Positions 17,305-26,046 of a stretch of DNA of 35,249 nucleotides are shown here, piece by piece. The notes under the pieces were generated by a model. That model was not told the origin of the DNA. It ran no database searches and worked only from the letters and a program-made list of their open reading frames with translations. The translations under genes and the position numbers were made by a program. The stretch lies in contig CAADYR010000130.1 of assembly GCA_900753305.1 (NCBI GenBank), positions 1 through 35,249 on the forward strand, read 5' to 3'. This DNA is from Lachnospiraceae bacterium. GTDB lineage: Bacteria > Bacillota > Clostridia > Lachnospirales > Lachnospiraceae. Positions within the stretch are counted from its first letter, which is position 1. Every line of letters starts with the position of its first letter.

Positions 17305-18402
17305 ATGCAGTTAGGAATTGTAGGTTTACCTAATGTAGGAAAAAGTACTTTATTTAATTCATTGACAAAAGCAGGTGCAGAATCAGCAAATTACCCATTC
17401 TGTACAATTGATCCCAATGTAGGTGTTGTTACAGTACCTGATGAGAGGATCAAGCTTCTTGGAGAACTGTATCATACCAAGAAGGTAACTCCTGCAGTAA
17501 TTGAATTCGTAGATATTGCAGGTCTGGTAAAAGGCGCATCTAAGGGCGAAGGTCTTGGAAACCAGTTCCTTGCCAATATTCGTGAAGTAGATGCTATTGT
17601 ACATGTAGTAAGATGCTTTGAAAACAGCAATATCGTACATGTAGACGGAAGCATTGATCCAATCAGAGATATTGAAACGATCAATCTGGAACTGATCTTC
17701 TCTGATATTGAGATATTGGAGAGACGTATTGCAAAAGTAAGCCGTGGTGCGAAGAATGATAAGTCACAGGCAAAAGAGCTGGCTTTGGCAGAACGTTTAA
17801 AAGCACATCTGGAAGCAGGCAATCTGGCCAAGAGCTTCGTAACAGAAGATGAAGACGAGATTTTATGGAGAAAAGGTTATAATTTATTAACTGACAAACC
17901 TGTCATTTTTGCTGCTAATGTTTCAGAAGATGATCTGGCTGATGATGGAGCAAACAATGAAGGTGTAAAAGCTGTTAGAGAATATGCAGCAAAAGAAGGC
18001 TGTGAAGTATTTGTGATCTGTGCACAGATCGAAGAGGAGATCGCTGAACTGGATGATGATGAGAAGTCCATGTTCCTTGAGGATCTTGGATTAAAAGAAT
18101 CAGGTCTGGATAAACTGATCGCAGCAAGTTATCATCTGTTAGGACTGATCAGCTTCCTGACAGCAGGAGAGGATGAGTGTCGTGCATGGACGATCAAGGC
18201 AGGTACGAAGGCTCCTCAGGCAGCAGGTAAGATCCATACGGATTTTGAACGTGGATTTATTCGTGCAGAGGTAGTAAACTACAAGGATCTTCTGGAAAAT
18301 GGATCCCTTGCAGCAGCCAGAGAAAAGGGCGTTGTAGGACTTGAAGGTAAGGACTACGTCGTAAAAGACGGAGATGTTATTCTGTTCAGATTTAACGTAT
18401 AA
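17305..18402 (+). CDS. ychF: Redox-regulated ATPase YchF (Obg family)
   Basis: A 365-residue P-loop protein associated with ribosomes, preferring ATP to GTP. The P loop is GLPNVGKST at 7-15, followed by NYPFCTIDPNVG and the G3 motif DIAGLVKGASKGEGLGNQFL. The family's non-canonical base-recognition motif NVSE is at about 209-212 (AANVSEDD). The C-terminal TGS domain contains the signature DECRAWTIKAGTKAPQAAG and HTDFERGFIRAEV. Good AAGGAGG before the ATG. Codon use leans toward that of highly expressed genes. Confidence 0.95.
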   Translation: MQLGIVGLPNVGKSTLFNSLTKAGAESANYPFCTIDPNVGVVTVPDERIKLLGELYHTKKVTPAVIEFVDIAGLVKGASKGEGLGNQFLANIREVDAIVHVVRCFENSNIVHVDGSIDPIRDIETINLELIFSDIEILERRIAKVSRGAKNDKSQAKELALAERLKAHLEAGNLAKSFVTEDEDEILWRKGYNLLTDKPVIFAANVSEDDLADDGANNEGVKAVREYAAKEGCEVFVICAQIEEEIAELDDDEKSMFLEDLGLKESGLDKLIAASYHLLGLISFLTAGEDECRAWTIKAGTKAPQAAGKIHTDFERGFIRAEVVNYKDLLENGSLAAAREKGVVGLEGKDYVVKDGDVILFRFNV

Positions 18403-18416
18403 TAGGAGATACCGAT

Positions 18417-19295
18417 ATGCCTGATATTATGGGAGCAAAGGATATTGCTTTTCCTCACTTGGGAATTTATTTAGAGAATGTACCAAAGAGTTTTACGATA
18501 TTTGGTTTTACAATCGCACTTTACGGTGTTGTCATAGGAATTGGTATGTTGCTTGGCATTCTCCTTGCAGCACACATTGCAAAGAAGGAACAGATGAATC
18601 CGGATGTTATATGGGATTTTGCTATTTATGCAGTTATTTTTGCGATCATTGGCGCAAGACTTTACTATGTTGCCTTTTCATGGGATCAGTACAAAGATAA
18701 TCTGCTTAGTATTTTCAATACCAGACAGGGTGGACTGGCAATTTATGGCGGAGTGATCGGTGGCTTTGCAACGCTGTTCATATATAGCTGCATTAAGAAA
18801 TTGAATCCTTTCAAAATCGGTGACTGCGCTGTGTTCGGACTGGTTCTGGGACAGAGCATTGGTCGTTGGGGCAATTTCTTCAATCGTGAAGTATTCGGTG
18901 GTTATACAGATTCCGTATTTGCAATGAGACTTCCTGTAGATGCTGTGCGTGCAAGTGATATCAAACAGACACATCTGGATGGAATGGCAGCAATGGGAAA
19001 TGTGAATTTTATTCAGGTTCATCCTACCTTTTTATATGAGGGAGTGTGGAATCTGGCACTTTTGATCATTATGTATGTATTCCGTAAGCATAAAAAATAT
19101 GATGGACAAATGTGTCTGATGTATCTGGGCGGTTATGGAATTGGCAGATTTATCATAGAAGGAATCCGTACAGACAGATTGTTGATTCCGGGAACGCAGA
19201 TTGCAGTATCTCAGTTACTTGGTATTTTAATGTTTGCAGGAGCACTGATCGCAGATATCATAATAAGGATATACAGAAAGAAGAAACAGGTTTAG
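18417..19295 (+). CDS. lgt: Phosphatidylglycerol-prolipoprotein diacylglyceryl transferase
   Basis: A 292-residue polytopic membrane enzyme that transfers diacylglycerol to the lipobox cysteine of prolipoproteins, such as the solute-binding protein at 22626. The family signature GRWGNFFNREVFGG begins at residue 149, preceded by GARLYYV and GLAIYGGVIGG. About seven hydrophobic segments are visible. Fourteen bases separate it from ychF. The stop codon lies within the loop of a terminator hairpin, so it probably ends this transcript. Confidence 0.95.
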   Translation: MPDIMGAKDIAFPHLGIYLENVPKSFTIFGFTIALYGVVIGIGMLLGILLAAHIAKKEQMNPDVIWDFAIYAVIFAIIGARLYYVAFSWDQYKDNLLSIFNTRQGGLAIYGGVIGGFATLFIYSCIKKLNPFKIGDCAVFGLVLGQSIGRWGNFFNREVFGGYTDSVFAMRLPVDAVRASDIKQTHLDGMAAMGNVNFIQVHPTFLYEGVWNLALLIIMYVFRKHKKYDGQMCLMYLGGYGIGRFIIEGIRTDRLLIPGTQIAVSQLLGILMFAGALIADIIIRIYRKKKQV

Positions 19296-19306
19296 CCTGT
19301 TTTTTC
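19284..19306 (+). terminator. Terminator at the lgt stop codon
   Basis: AAACAGG (19284-19290), loop TTTAG containing the lgt stop, then CCTGTTT (19296-19302) followed by more Ts. The following gap to the next gene (19307-19458) is AT-rich; TATAAC/TAATAT boxes near 19378-19386 might serve as a -10, but I see no convincing -35. Confidence 0.7.
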
Positions 19307-19458
19307 TTTTGCCAGAATAGAAAAATACAATTTATGGCATTATCTGTACTATGAAATAGAAAATGATATTGTTAGAATAATATAACTGCTTAGCACTGGG
19401 GATATGGAAAGTGTGCTGTGAGTTGTATAAGTATAAGAGATGGAAAGGTATGAGGGAT

Positions 19459-21621
19459 ATGACGAATGAACAATTAGAAGAATTATTGGCACAGCTTACG
19501 ACAGATGAGAAGCTGGGCATGATACATGGTAATGAACTTTTTGCAACAAAGGGAGTAGAAAGATTAGGAATACCTCCGTTTGTAACATCAGATGGACCAA
19601 GAGGTGTGCGTAAAGATTTTTATCCGGATAACTGGAATGAGATCGGACAGTCGTATGATTATGTTTCCTACCTGCCATGTAATACAGCACTGGTGGCAAC
19701 ATGGAATACAGAACTTGCACACAAGACCGGTCAGGTACTTGGCAAAGAGGCAAGAGGCAGAGGTAAAGATATGATCCTGGCGCCTGGCATTAATATTATG
19801 AGATCACCTCTTTGTGGCAGAAGTTTTGAATATATGGGTGAAGATCCATATCTGACATCCCAGATGGTAGTACCTTTGGTAGAAGGTATCGAAGAAAATG
19901 ATGTTTCTTCCTGCGTAAAGCACTTTGCATTGAATAATCAGGAAACCAGGAGACTGGATGTAGATGTAGAAGTCAGTGAGAGAGCATTACGCGAGATTTA
20001 TCTGCCCGGTTTTGAAGCAGCGGTAAAGAAGGGCAAAGCCAAAGGTGTTATGGGTGCTTATAATAAGTTCCGTGGAACACACTGCTGCCATAATGATTAT
20101 CTGTTAAATGAAATTCTGCGTAAGGAATGGGGATTTGAAGGAATCCTTGTATCTGACTGGGGCGGTGTACATTCTACAGAAGAAGCTGTTATGAATGGAC
20201 TGGATATGGAGATGTCCGTTACAGATAATTTTAATGAATATTATATGGCTGATCCTTTGAAGAAAGCATTAGATAAGGGCGAACTTCCTATAGAGAAAGT
20301 TGATGAAAAAGTGCGCCATATTCTGCACGTTATGAATGAATTGCACATGCTGGATGGCGAGAGAAAAGCAGGTACATATAACGATTATCATGATAAAGAA
20401 GCATTGCGTCGTACAGCAGAAGAATCAGTTGTATTATTGAAAAATGAGAAGAATCAGCTTCCGTTAGATGCAAAGAAGATCAGGAAGCTTCTGGTCATTG
20501 GTGAAAATGCGAACAGAATGCATGCACCGGGAGGTGGAAGTGCTGAAATTAAAGCATTATATGAAATAACACCACTTCTCGGATTACATATGGTATTGGG
20601 TGGAAATACACAGATTACCTATTTGCCGGGATATTGCAATGAAGATATTGGAAATATCTGGGTAAATACGGAAGAGAGCGGTAATGGACAGGCAGACAGT
20701 CTGGAACAGGATAAGCAGGATGCATCTCCAGAACCTAATGTAAAAGAAAAAGAAGCTGCAAAAAAAGCACGTCAGGCAGAAAAGAACCGTCAATATATGA
20801 AAGAAGCAATAGAAGCAGCTAAAGATGCAGATGCAGTGATTTATGTAGGTGGACTGACACATGATTATGATACAGAAGGTCAGGACAGGGCTTCTATGAA
20901 GCTCCCGTATGAGCAGGATAAGCTGATCAGTGAACTCCTAAAGGTAAGGCCTGACATGATTGTCACAATGATAGCAGGTTCACCTGTAGATATGAGTGCA
21001 TGGATTGACCAGGCATCCACTCTTGTATATAGCTGGTATGCGGGCATGGAAGGTGGATATGCTCTGGCAGAGGTACTATTTGGACTGGTAAATCCATCAG
21101 GACATTTACCGGAAACATTCCCTGTCAGTGAGAAAGATTGTCCGGCTGTTGTGTTGGGTGAATTTCCAGGTGGTGACAAGGTACATTACGGTGAAGATAT
21201 TTTTGTAGGCTACCGTTATTATGATACCTATGAAGTAGCACCGGCATTTCCGTTTGGTTATGGACTGTCCTATACGGAGTTTGTTATGGCAGGTTTATCA
21301 GCCAGAGTAACAGGCTCGAATGAAGTAGAGGTCAGCTTCCATGTGTCTAATGTAGGAGACAGAGCAGGGGCTGCACTTCCACAGATTTATGTATCAGATA
21401 AATGCCCTAAGGTGAAAAAGGCTGTTAAGGAGTTGAAAGCATTTGAGAAGATATTCTTAGAACCGGGAGAGACCAGACAGATCACGTTACAGCTTCATGC
21501 AGATGCTTTTTCCTATTATGATGAAGAGAAAAAGGCATTTGTTGTAGATGCCGGTACTTATGCGATCCTGCTTGGTAAGTCTGCAGGAGAAATTGTAGAT
21601 ACAACAGAAATTACTTTATAA
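19459..21621 (+). CDS. Glycoside hydrolase family 3 beta-glycosidase
   Basis: A 720-residue family 3 enzyme cleaving terminal beta-linked sugars (beta-glucosidase or related; the exact sugar is not readable). The (beta/alpha)8 domain shows TSDGPRGVR and KHFALNNQE, with the nucleophile D233 in 'ILVSDWGGVHS'. The alpha/beta sandwich domain follows (about 340-610), then a fibronectin III-like domain (about 625-720, 'VSFHVSNVGDRAGAALPQIYV'). There is no signal peptide, so it likely works in the cytoplasm on imported oligosaccharides. An acidic then basic low-complexity insert occurs at about 405-450. ATG at 19459 is ten bases after GGAAAGG; ATG at 19450 or GTG at 19411 would lengthen it. Confidence 0.92.
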   Translation: MTNEQLEELLAQLTTDEKLGMIHGNELFATKGVERLGIPPFVTSDGPRGVRKDFYPDNWNEIGQSYDYVSYLPCNTALVATWNTELAHKTGQVLGKEARGRGKDMILAPGINIMRSPLCGRSFEYMGEDPYLTSQMVVPLVEGIEENDVSSCVKHFALNNQETRRLDVDVEVSERALREIYLPGFEAAVKKGKAKGVMGAYNKFRGTHCCHNDYLLNEILRKEWGFEGILVSDWGGVHSTEEAVMNGLDMEMSVTDNFNEYYMADPLKKALDKGELPIEKVDEKVRHILHVMNELHMLDGERKAGTYNDYHDKEALRRTAEESVVLLKNEKNQLPLDAKKIRKLLVIGENANRMHAPGGGSAEIKALYEITPLLGLHMVLGGNTQITYLPGYCNEDIGNIWVNTEESGNGQADSLEQDKQDASPEPNVKEKEAAKKARQAEKNRQYMKEAIEAAKDADAVIYVGGLTHDYDTEGQDRASMKLPYEQDKLISELLKVRPDMIVTMIAGSPVDMSAWIDQASTLVYSWYAGMEGGYALAEVLFGLVNPSGHLPETFPVSEKDCPAVVLGEFPGGDKVHYGEDIFVGYRYYDTYEVAPAFPFGYGLSYTEFVMAGLSARVTGSNEVEVSFHVSNVGDRAGAALPQIYVSDKCPKVKKAVKELKAFEKIFLEPGETRQITLQLHADAFSYYDEEKKAFVVDAGTYAILLGKSAGEIVDTTEITL

Positions 21622-21626
21622 TAGTG

Positions 21627-21656
21627 ATGCTCGTTCTGAACAGAGCGGGCATTTTT
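21627..21656 (+). terminator. Terminator after the GH3 gene
   Basis: ATGCTCGTTCTG (21627-21638) pairs throughout with CAGAGCGGGCAT (21641-21652), counting three G-U pairs and opening the innermost pairs as loop, followed by TTTTT. It lies six bases after the GH3 stop. Confidence 0.85.
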
Positions 21657-21702
21657 GTGTGGTGGGCATATAATAAATATAAGCAATAAGTGGGTGATCG
21701 CC

Positions 21703-21930
21703 ATGCGTTTCTGTGAATTTCGAAAGAAAGAAGTAATCAGTATCAAAGACTGCAAACGACTGGGACACGTTTGCGATATGGAATTTGACGAATGTAAAGG
21801 ATGCATACACAAAATTATGGTGCCCGGGTGTAAAGGATTATGGGGATTCCTGACCGATGATTCCGTAATAGAAATTCCTTACTGCTGTATTCGACAGATA
21901 GGTCCGGATATTATTCTGGTAGATATCTGA
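21703..21930 (+). CDS. YlmC/YmxH family PRC-barrel protein
   Basis: A 75-residue protein matching the small PRC-barrel YlmC/YmxH family, often annotated as sporulation-associated though its role is poorly defined. Visible features are the start MRFCEFRKKEVISIKDCKRL, 'GHVCDMEFDECKG' and the conserved end IPYCCIRQIGPDIILVDI. Seven cysteines, including CC, are unusual for a cytoplasmic protein of this size and may bind metal. The ATG at 21703 follows GGGTGATC, which matches the 16S anti-SD core; an upstream TTG at 21655 lies in the preceding terminator and is rejected. A TATAAT at 21669-21674 may be part of its promoter. It precedes nrdR, as I recall for relatives. Confidence 0.8.
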   Translation: MRFCEFRKKEVISIKDCKRLGHVCDMEFDECKGCIHKIMVPGCKGLWGFLTDDSVIEIPYCCIRQIGPDIILVDI

Positions 21931-21937
21931 TGTAGTG

Positions 21938-21966
21938 TTGACTTGTCGGTAGTTAGCTTTTATACT
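21938..21966 (+). promoter_or_regulatory. Promoter for nrdR
   Basis: TTGACT (21938-21943), 17 bases, TATACT (21961-21966), starting seven bases after the stop of the YlmC-like gene and 34 bases before the nrdR start. A second TATAAT at 21972-21977 overlaps downstream. Confidence 0.65.
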
Positions 21967-21999
21967 TAGACTATAATTAACTAAAGGGGAGGTATGCGT

Positions 22000-22452
22000 A
22001 TGAAGTGTCCGTTTTGTGGCCATGAAAATACAAGAGTAATAGATTCAAGACCTGCAGAAGAGAATAATTCCATTCGTCGACGCAGGGTATGTGATGAATG
22101 CAATAAACGATTTACAACTTATGAGAAGATAGAAACCATTCCTTTGATCATTATAAAGAAGGACAATAACCGGGAGACTTATGATCGGGCCAAGATTGAA
22201 GCCGGAGTGCTCAGAGCATGCCATAAGCGTCCTGTCAGTGCTGCCCAGATCAGTCAGCTTGTAGATGAAGTGGAAACGGAAATCTTCAGTATGGAGGAGA
22301 GAGAAATCCCAAGCCAGATCATTGGAGAACTGGTGATGAATAAACTAAAAGACCTTGATGCTGTAGCATATGTCAGGTTCGCATCAGTATATCGGGAGTT
22401 TAAGGATATCAATACTTTCATGGATGAGCTTAAGAATGTATTGAATAAATAA
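22000..22452 (+). CDS. nrdR: Transcriptional repressor NrdR
   Basis: A 150-residue repressor of ribonucleotide reductase genes that senses dATP/ATP. The N-terminal zinc ribbon uses C3, C6, C31 and C34 (MKCPFCGHENTRV ... RRRRVCDEC). The ATP-cone occupies about 49-139 with 'IIKKDNNRETYDRAKIEAGV' and 'VAYVRFASVYREFKD'. ATG at 22000 is seven bases after AGGGGAGG; the in-frame ATG at 21994 touches that site and is less likely. No ribonucleotide reductase gene is in view, so it acts on targets elsewhere. Confidence 0.95.
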   Translation: MKCPFCGHENTRVIDSRPAEENNSIRRRRVCDECNKRFTTYEKIETIPLIIIKKDNNRETYDRAKIEAGVLRACHKRPVSAAQISQLVDEVETEIFSMEEREIPSQIIGELVMNKLKDLDAVAYVRFASVYREFKDINTFMDELKNVLNK

Positions 22453-22515
22453 AATACATTCTGTCTTTTCTTGTTCCTGATAAAGTACAAGATTGTTAAG
22501 AAAATATCTTGCTTT

Positions 22516-22545
22516 TTGAAAGAAAATTGTATACAATCCTATAAG
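22516..22545 (+). promoter_or_regulatory. Promoter of the peptide ABC importer with an embedded palindrome
   Basis: TTGAAA (22516-22521) and TATAAG (22540-22545) are 18 bases apart, about 80 bases before the solute-binding protein gene. Between them lies the perfect 12-base palindrome ATTGTATACAAT (22526-22537), positioned where a bound repressor would block RNA polymerase. Its TTGTATACAA core resembles half-sites of GntR-family regulators; that assignment is an inference. Confidence 0.5.
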
Positions 22546-22625
22546 GTTGAAGAGACAGTACTGAGGACTGTACTCATACCGGCTTTTACAATTAAATATA
22601 GAAGAATAAGAAAAGGAGTAAAAAC

Positions 22626-24215
22626 ATGACTAAGAGAGGACATAAGTTTCTTTTCGTAAGTATGTTACTTACACTGACTATTGCACTGGGCGGATGCGCA
22701 GGCGATAAGGAGGAGAAAGGCTCTTCACAGGTTGCAACTACACCGGCAACAGAAGCAGGAAGCGAGACTGCAGCAACTGAGACAACGGATGTAGCATCAC
22801 AGATCACAATCGGTATTCCACAGGACATGAACAGTCTTGACCCGAATAAGGCAGTGGGTTCCGGTACACAAGAGATATTGTTCAATATCTATGAAGGCTT
22901 ATACAAGCCGGACAGCGATGGCAATCTGATTCCTGCTGTAGCAAGTGGTTATACAGTGTCAGATGATGGTAAGACATATACTTTCACATTAAGAGATGGC
23001 ATTAAATTCCATAACGGAAATCCTGTTACAGTTGAGGACGTAAAATATTCGATTGAAAAATGCGCCGGCAATGGAACAGGAGAACCATTGATCTCGGCGT
23101 TTTCTATTATAGAAAGCGTAGAAACACCCGATGAGCAGACAGTTGTGATCAATCTGTCAGAACCAAAGGATGATTTCCTGGCGATTGTATCTACAGTAAC
23201 TGCGGCTATTGTTCCTGCTGATGTAGATGATCTGGAGACAAATCCTGTTGGTACAGGCCCATACAAGTTCGTATCACGTTCCTTACAGGAGAATGTTGTA
23301 TTAAAGAAATTTGATGAGTACTGGGGTGAACCTGCACACATCGAAGACGTAACACTCAAGGTAATTGCAGATGGAGATTCTATCGTAATGAATCTGCAGG
23401 GTGGATCAATTGATATGATGGCACGTATTACAACGACACAGGCAGCACAGCTTGGAGATCAGTTCGATATACTGGAAGGAACTATGAATCTGGTACAGGC
23501 CATGTATCTGAACAATGCAGTAGAGCCTTTTAATAACGAAAAGGTCAGACAGGCATTAAGCTATGCCATTAATAAGCAGGAAATCATGGATTTTATGGCA
23601 GATGGCAAGGGCACACCTATTGCCAGCAGCATGTTCCCTGCATTTGGCAAGTACTATATGGAAGAACTTAATAATGTATATACGACTGATACAGAGAAAG
23701 CAAAAGAATTGCTGGCAGAAGCTGGATATCCGGATGGTTTTACCTTTACGATCAAAGTTCCGTCTAACTATCAGCCACATATCGATACGGCAACAGTACT
23801 TGCAGAGCAGCTCAAGGCTATTGGTGTAACAGCCAATATTGAACTGATCGAATGGGAGAGCTGGTTAAGCGATGTTTACAAAGAACGCCAGTTTGAAGCT
23901 ACTGTTGTAGGTGTGGATGCTTCTACATTAACTGCAGGTGCACTGTTGGGAAGATTTGTATCTACTGCACATAACAATTTCGTGAACTACAATAATGCGG
24001 ATTATGATGCAGCATATGAGAATGCACAGTCTGCGACATCTGATGAAGAAGCAACGAAGTATTATAAAGAGTGTGAGAAGATTCTGACTGATACAGCGGC
24101 TAATGTTTACATTCAGGATATGGCTGAACTGGTAGCGCTGAATAAGAAATATGCAGGCTATGAATTCTATCCACTTTATATTCAGGATATTGCAAAGCTG
24201 TATATTGTAGAGTAA
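22626..24215 (+). CDS. Peptide-type ABC transporter solute-binding lipoprotein
   Basis: A 529-residue family 5 extracellular solute-binding protein (OppA/DppA class). Its signal peptide has a basic start (MTKRGHK), a hydrophobic core and lipobox LGGC with C24 as the lipidated residue. A Thr/Ala/Glu-rich linker (about 25-58) tethers the domain. Family features include 'MNSLDPNKAVGSGTQEILFNIYEGLYKP', 'YTFTLRDGIKFHNGNPVTVEDVKYSIEK', 'NPVGTGPYKFV' and 'NNEKVRQALSYAINKQEIMDFMADGKG'. It captures a ligand outside the cell for the permease encoded downstream. Peptides are the default guess; other ligands are possible. Confidence 0.92.
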   Translation: MTKRGHKFLFVSMLLTLTIALGGCAGDKEEKGSSQVATTPATEAGSETAATETTDVASQITIGIPQDMNSLDPNKAVGSGTQEILFNIYEGLYKPDSDGNLIPAVASGYTVSDDGKTYTFTLRDGIKFHNGNPVTVEDVKYSIEKCAGNGTGEPLISAFSIIESVETPDEQTVVINLSEPKDDFLAIVSTVTAAIVPADVDDLETNPVGTGPYKFVSRSLQENVVLKKFDEYWGEPAHIEDVTLKVIADGDSIVMNLQGGSIDMMARITTTQAAQLGDQFDILEGTMNLVQAMYLNNAVEPFNNEKVRQALSYAINKQEIMDFMADGKGTPIASSMFPAFGKYYMEELNNVYTTDTEKAKELLAEAGYPDGFTFTIKVPSNYQPHIDTATVLAEQLKAIGVTANIELIEWESWLSDVYKERQFEATVVGVDASTLTAGALLGRFVSTAHNNFVNYNNADYDAAYENAQSATSDEEATKYYKECEKILTDTAANVYIQDMAELVALNKKYAGYEFYPLYIQDIAKLYIVE

Positions 24216-24246
24216 ATCTATAATGAAATAATAAGGAGACGAGAAT

Positions 24247-25191
24247 ATGAAATACGTAGGTAAGAAGTTTGTAACATTGATCATTACATTACTGCTGATT
24301 TCATTTCTCGTCTTTTTGACTTTTGACATCATTCCCGGGGATGCTGCCATGGCACAGCTTGGTACAGAAGCTACACCGGAGAGATTAGAGGCACTTCGTG
24401 AAGAGATGGGGTTGAATCAGCCTTTCATAGAAAGATATGGACAATGGCTGATCAACTTTTTACATGGAGATTTTGGAACTTCTTATAAATATAAGGTATC
24501 AGTACAGTCCATGATCATGTCAAAACTTCCGATCACCGTGATCATGGCACTGATTTCTTTTGTATTGATGATTGTAGTATCCTTGCCTATTGGAATCTAT
24601 ACTGCCAAACATAATGGCAAATGGATGGACAGGTGTATTACAATATTGAATCAGATCGTTATGGCAGTTCCCCATTTTTTTATGGGTATTCTGCTGACTT
24701 ATGTGTTTGGACTGGTGTTTAAATTGTTCACACCGGGTAATTTTGTTTCATATGATGTAGACTTTGGGGCGTTTCTTTCTTATCTGATATTTCCCTGTAT
24801 TGCGATTGCATTGCCTAAAATAGCAATGTCTGTGAAACTCATCAAGAGTGCATGTATACAGGAGGCAAGGAAAGATTATACCAGAACGGCTTATAGTAAA
24901 GGAAATAATACCAATAAGGTTTTATATAGACATGTATTGCGAAATGCAATGATACCTGTGATTACTTTGTGGGGCATGACACTGGCTGATATGCTGGTGG
25001 GAAGTATTGTGATCGAGCAGGTATTTAATATACCGGGAATCGGAAGAATTCTTCTGACTTCCATTTCTTATCGGGACTATCCGGTGGTACAGGCAATCAT
25101 AGTATTGATAGCGGCTGTAGTTATTGTAACTAATTTCTGTGTAGACATCATTTATCAACTGGTAGATCCCAGAATCAGCGTGGAAGAATAA
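24247..25191 (+). CDS. ABC transporter permease, OppB/DppB type
   Basis: A 314-residue inner-membrane permease with about six transmembrane segments; the first spans 8-30. The N-terminal domain 'GDAAMAQLGTEATPERLEALREEMGLNQPFIERYGQWL' is typical of OppB/DppB. The cytoplasmic EAA loop 'IQEARKDYTRTAYSKGNNTNKVLYRHVLRNAMIP' contacts the ATPases. It ends with 'IYQLVDPRI', the common C terminus of the family. AAGGAGA precedes the ATG. 31 bases separate it from the binding-protein gene. Confidence 0.93.
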   Translation: MKYVGKKFVTLIITLLLISFLVFLTFDIIPGDAAMAQLGTEATPERLEALREEMGLNQPFIERYGQWLINFLHGDFGTSYKYKVSVQSMIMSKLPITVIMALISFVLMIVVSLPIGIYTAKHNGKWMDRCITILNQIVMAVPHFFMGILLTYVFGLVFKLFTPGNFVSYDVDFGAFLSYLIFPCIAIALPKIAMSVKLIKSACIQEARKDYTRTAYSKGNNTNKVLYRHVLRNAMIPVITLWGMTLADMLVGSIVIEQVFNIPGIGRILLTSISYRDYPVVQAIIVLIAAVVIVTNFCVDIIYQLVDPRISVEE

Positions 25192-25229
25192 TCGGAACTT
25201 AGAACAGCGCAGGATGCATAGAGGTGCGT

Positions 25230-26027
25230 ATGAAGAAGAAAAAGAACTGGAATTTGATAATAGGTGGAAGTATAACCGTGATTATGCTATGCATGATCCT
25301 TATGGGATTTATCTGGACGCCGTATGATTCTACAAAGATGGACAGCAGTAATAAACTGGCAGCGCCTTCTTTACAGCATATTATGGGATGCGATAATTTT
25401 GGAAGGGATATTTTCTCCAGAGTCCTTGAGGGAATGGGCAATACATTTCTGATCGCACTGGCTACAGTAGCGATCGGAGTGACCTTTGGTATTCTTATCG
25501 GGGCGTTTACAGGATATTTTGGCGGCTGGCTGGATGAAATACTTATGAGACTGAATGATGTTGTTTTTGCTTTTCCAAGTATTTTATTGGCACTTGTTTT
25601 TGTCAGTTTATTTGGAACTGGTAAATATAATGTAGTATTTGCACTGGGAATTGCTTTTGTTCCAAGTTTTGCCCGTATAGTACGTAGTGAGTTTATCAAA
25701 TACAAGGACATGGACTATGTTAAGAGCGCGCATCTTGAGGGAGTGGGTAATTTACGTATCATGTTTGTTCATATTCTGCCCAATTCAATTACAGTATTAC
25801 TTTCCTCTGTTATGATCGGATTTAATAATGCAGTTCTGGCAGAAGCAGGAATGAGCTATTTGGGAATCGGGGTACAGCCACCGGATGCAAGCCTTGGAAG
25901 TATGCTTTCCGAGGCACAGAGCTATCTTTTTTCAGCTCCCAATTATGCCCTTTTCCCAGGATTAATGATCATTCTTCTGGTGTTGGGATTTTCTATGCTG
26001 GCAGATGGAATCAAGTCCAATGGTTAA
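25230..26027 (+). CDS. ABC transporter permease, OppC/DppC type
   Basis: A 265-residue second permease of the importer. TM1 is at about 8-30; 'HIMGCDNFGRDIFSRVLEGMGNTFLIALATVAIGV' is the OppC hallmark, and the EAA loop reads 'DYVKSAHLEGVGNLRIMFVHILPNSI'. The C terminus ends abruptly at ADGIKSNG, slightly shorter than many relatives that end in 'DPR'. ATG at 25230 with AGAGGTG just upstream; a GTG at 25224 is also in frame. The ATPase gene starts 19 bases later. Confidence 0.92.
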   Translation: MKKKKNWNLIIGGSITVIMLCMILMGFIWTPYDSTKMDSSNKLAAPSLQHIMGCDNFGRDIFSRVLEGMGNTFLIALATVAIGVTFGILIGAFTGYFGGWLDEILMRLNDVVFAFPSILLALVFVSLFGTGKYNVVFALGIAFVPSFARIVRSEFIKYKDMDYVKSAHLEGVGNLRIMFVHILPNSITVLLSSVMIGFNNAVLAEAGMSYLGIGVQPPDASLGSMLSEAQSYLFSAPNYALFPGLMIILLVLGFSMLADGIKSNG

Positions 26028-26046
26028 TGGATGTGGAGGACAGAAT

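Noticed and set aside
22553..22574. ACAGT...ACTGT inverted repeat upstream of the solute-binding protein gene
   Set aside because: Only five-base arms and no T run; too weak to call an operator or terminator.
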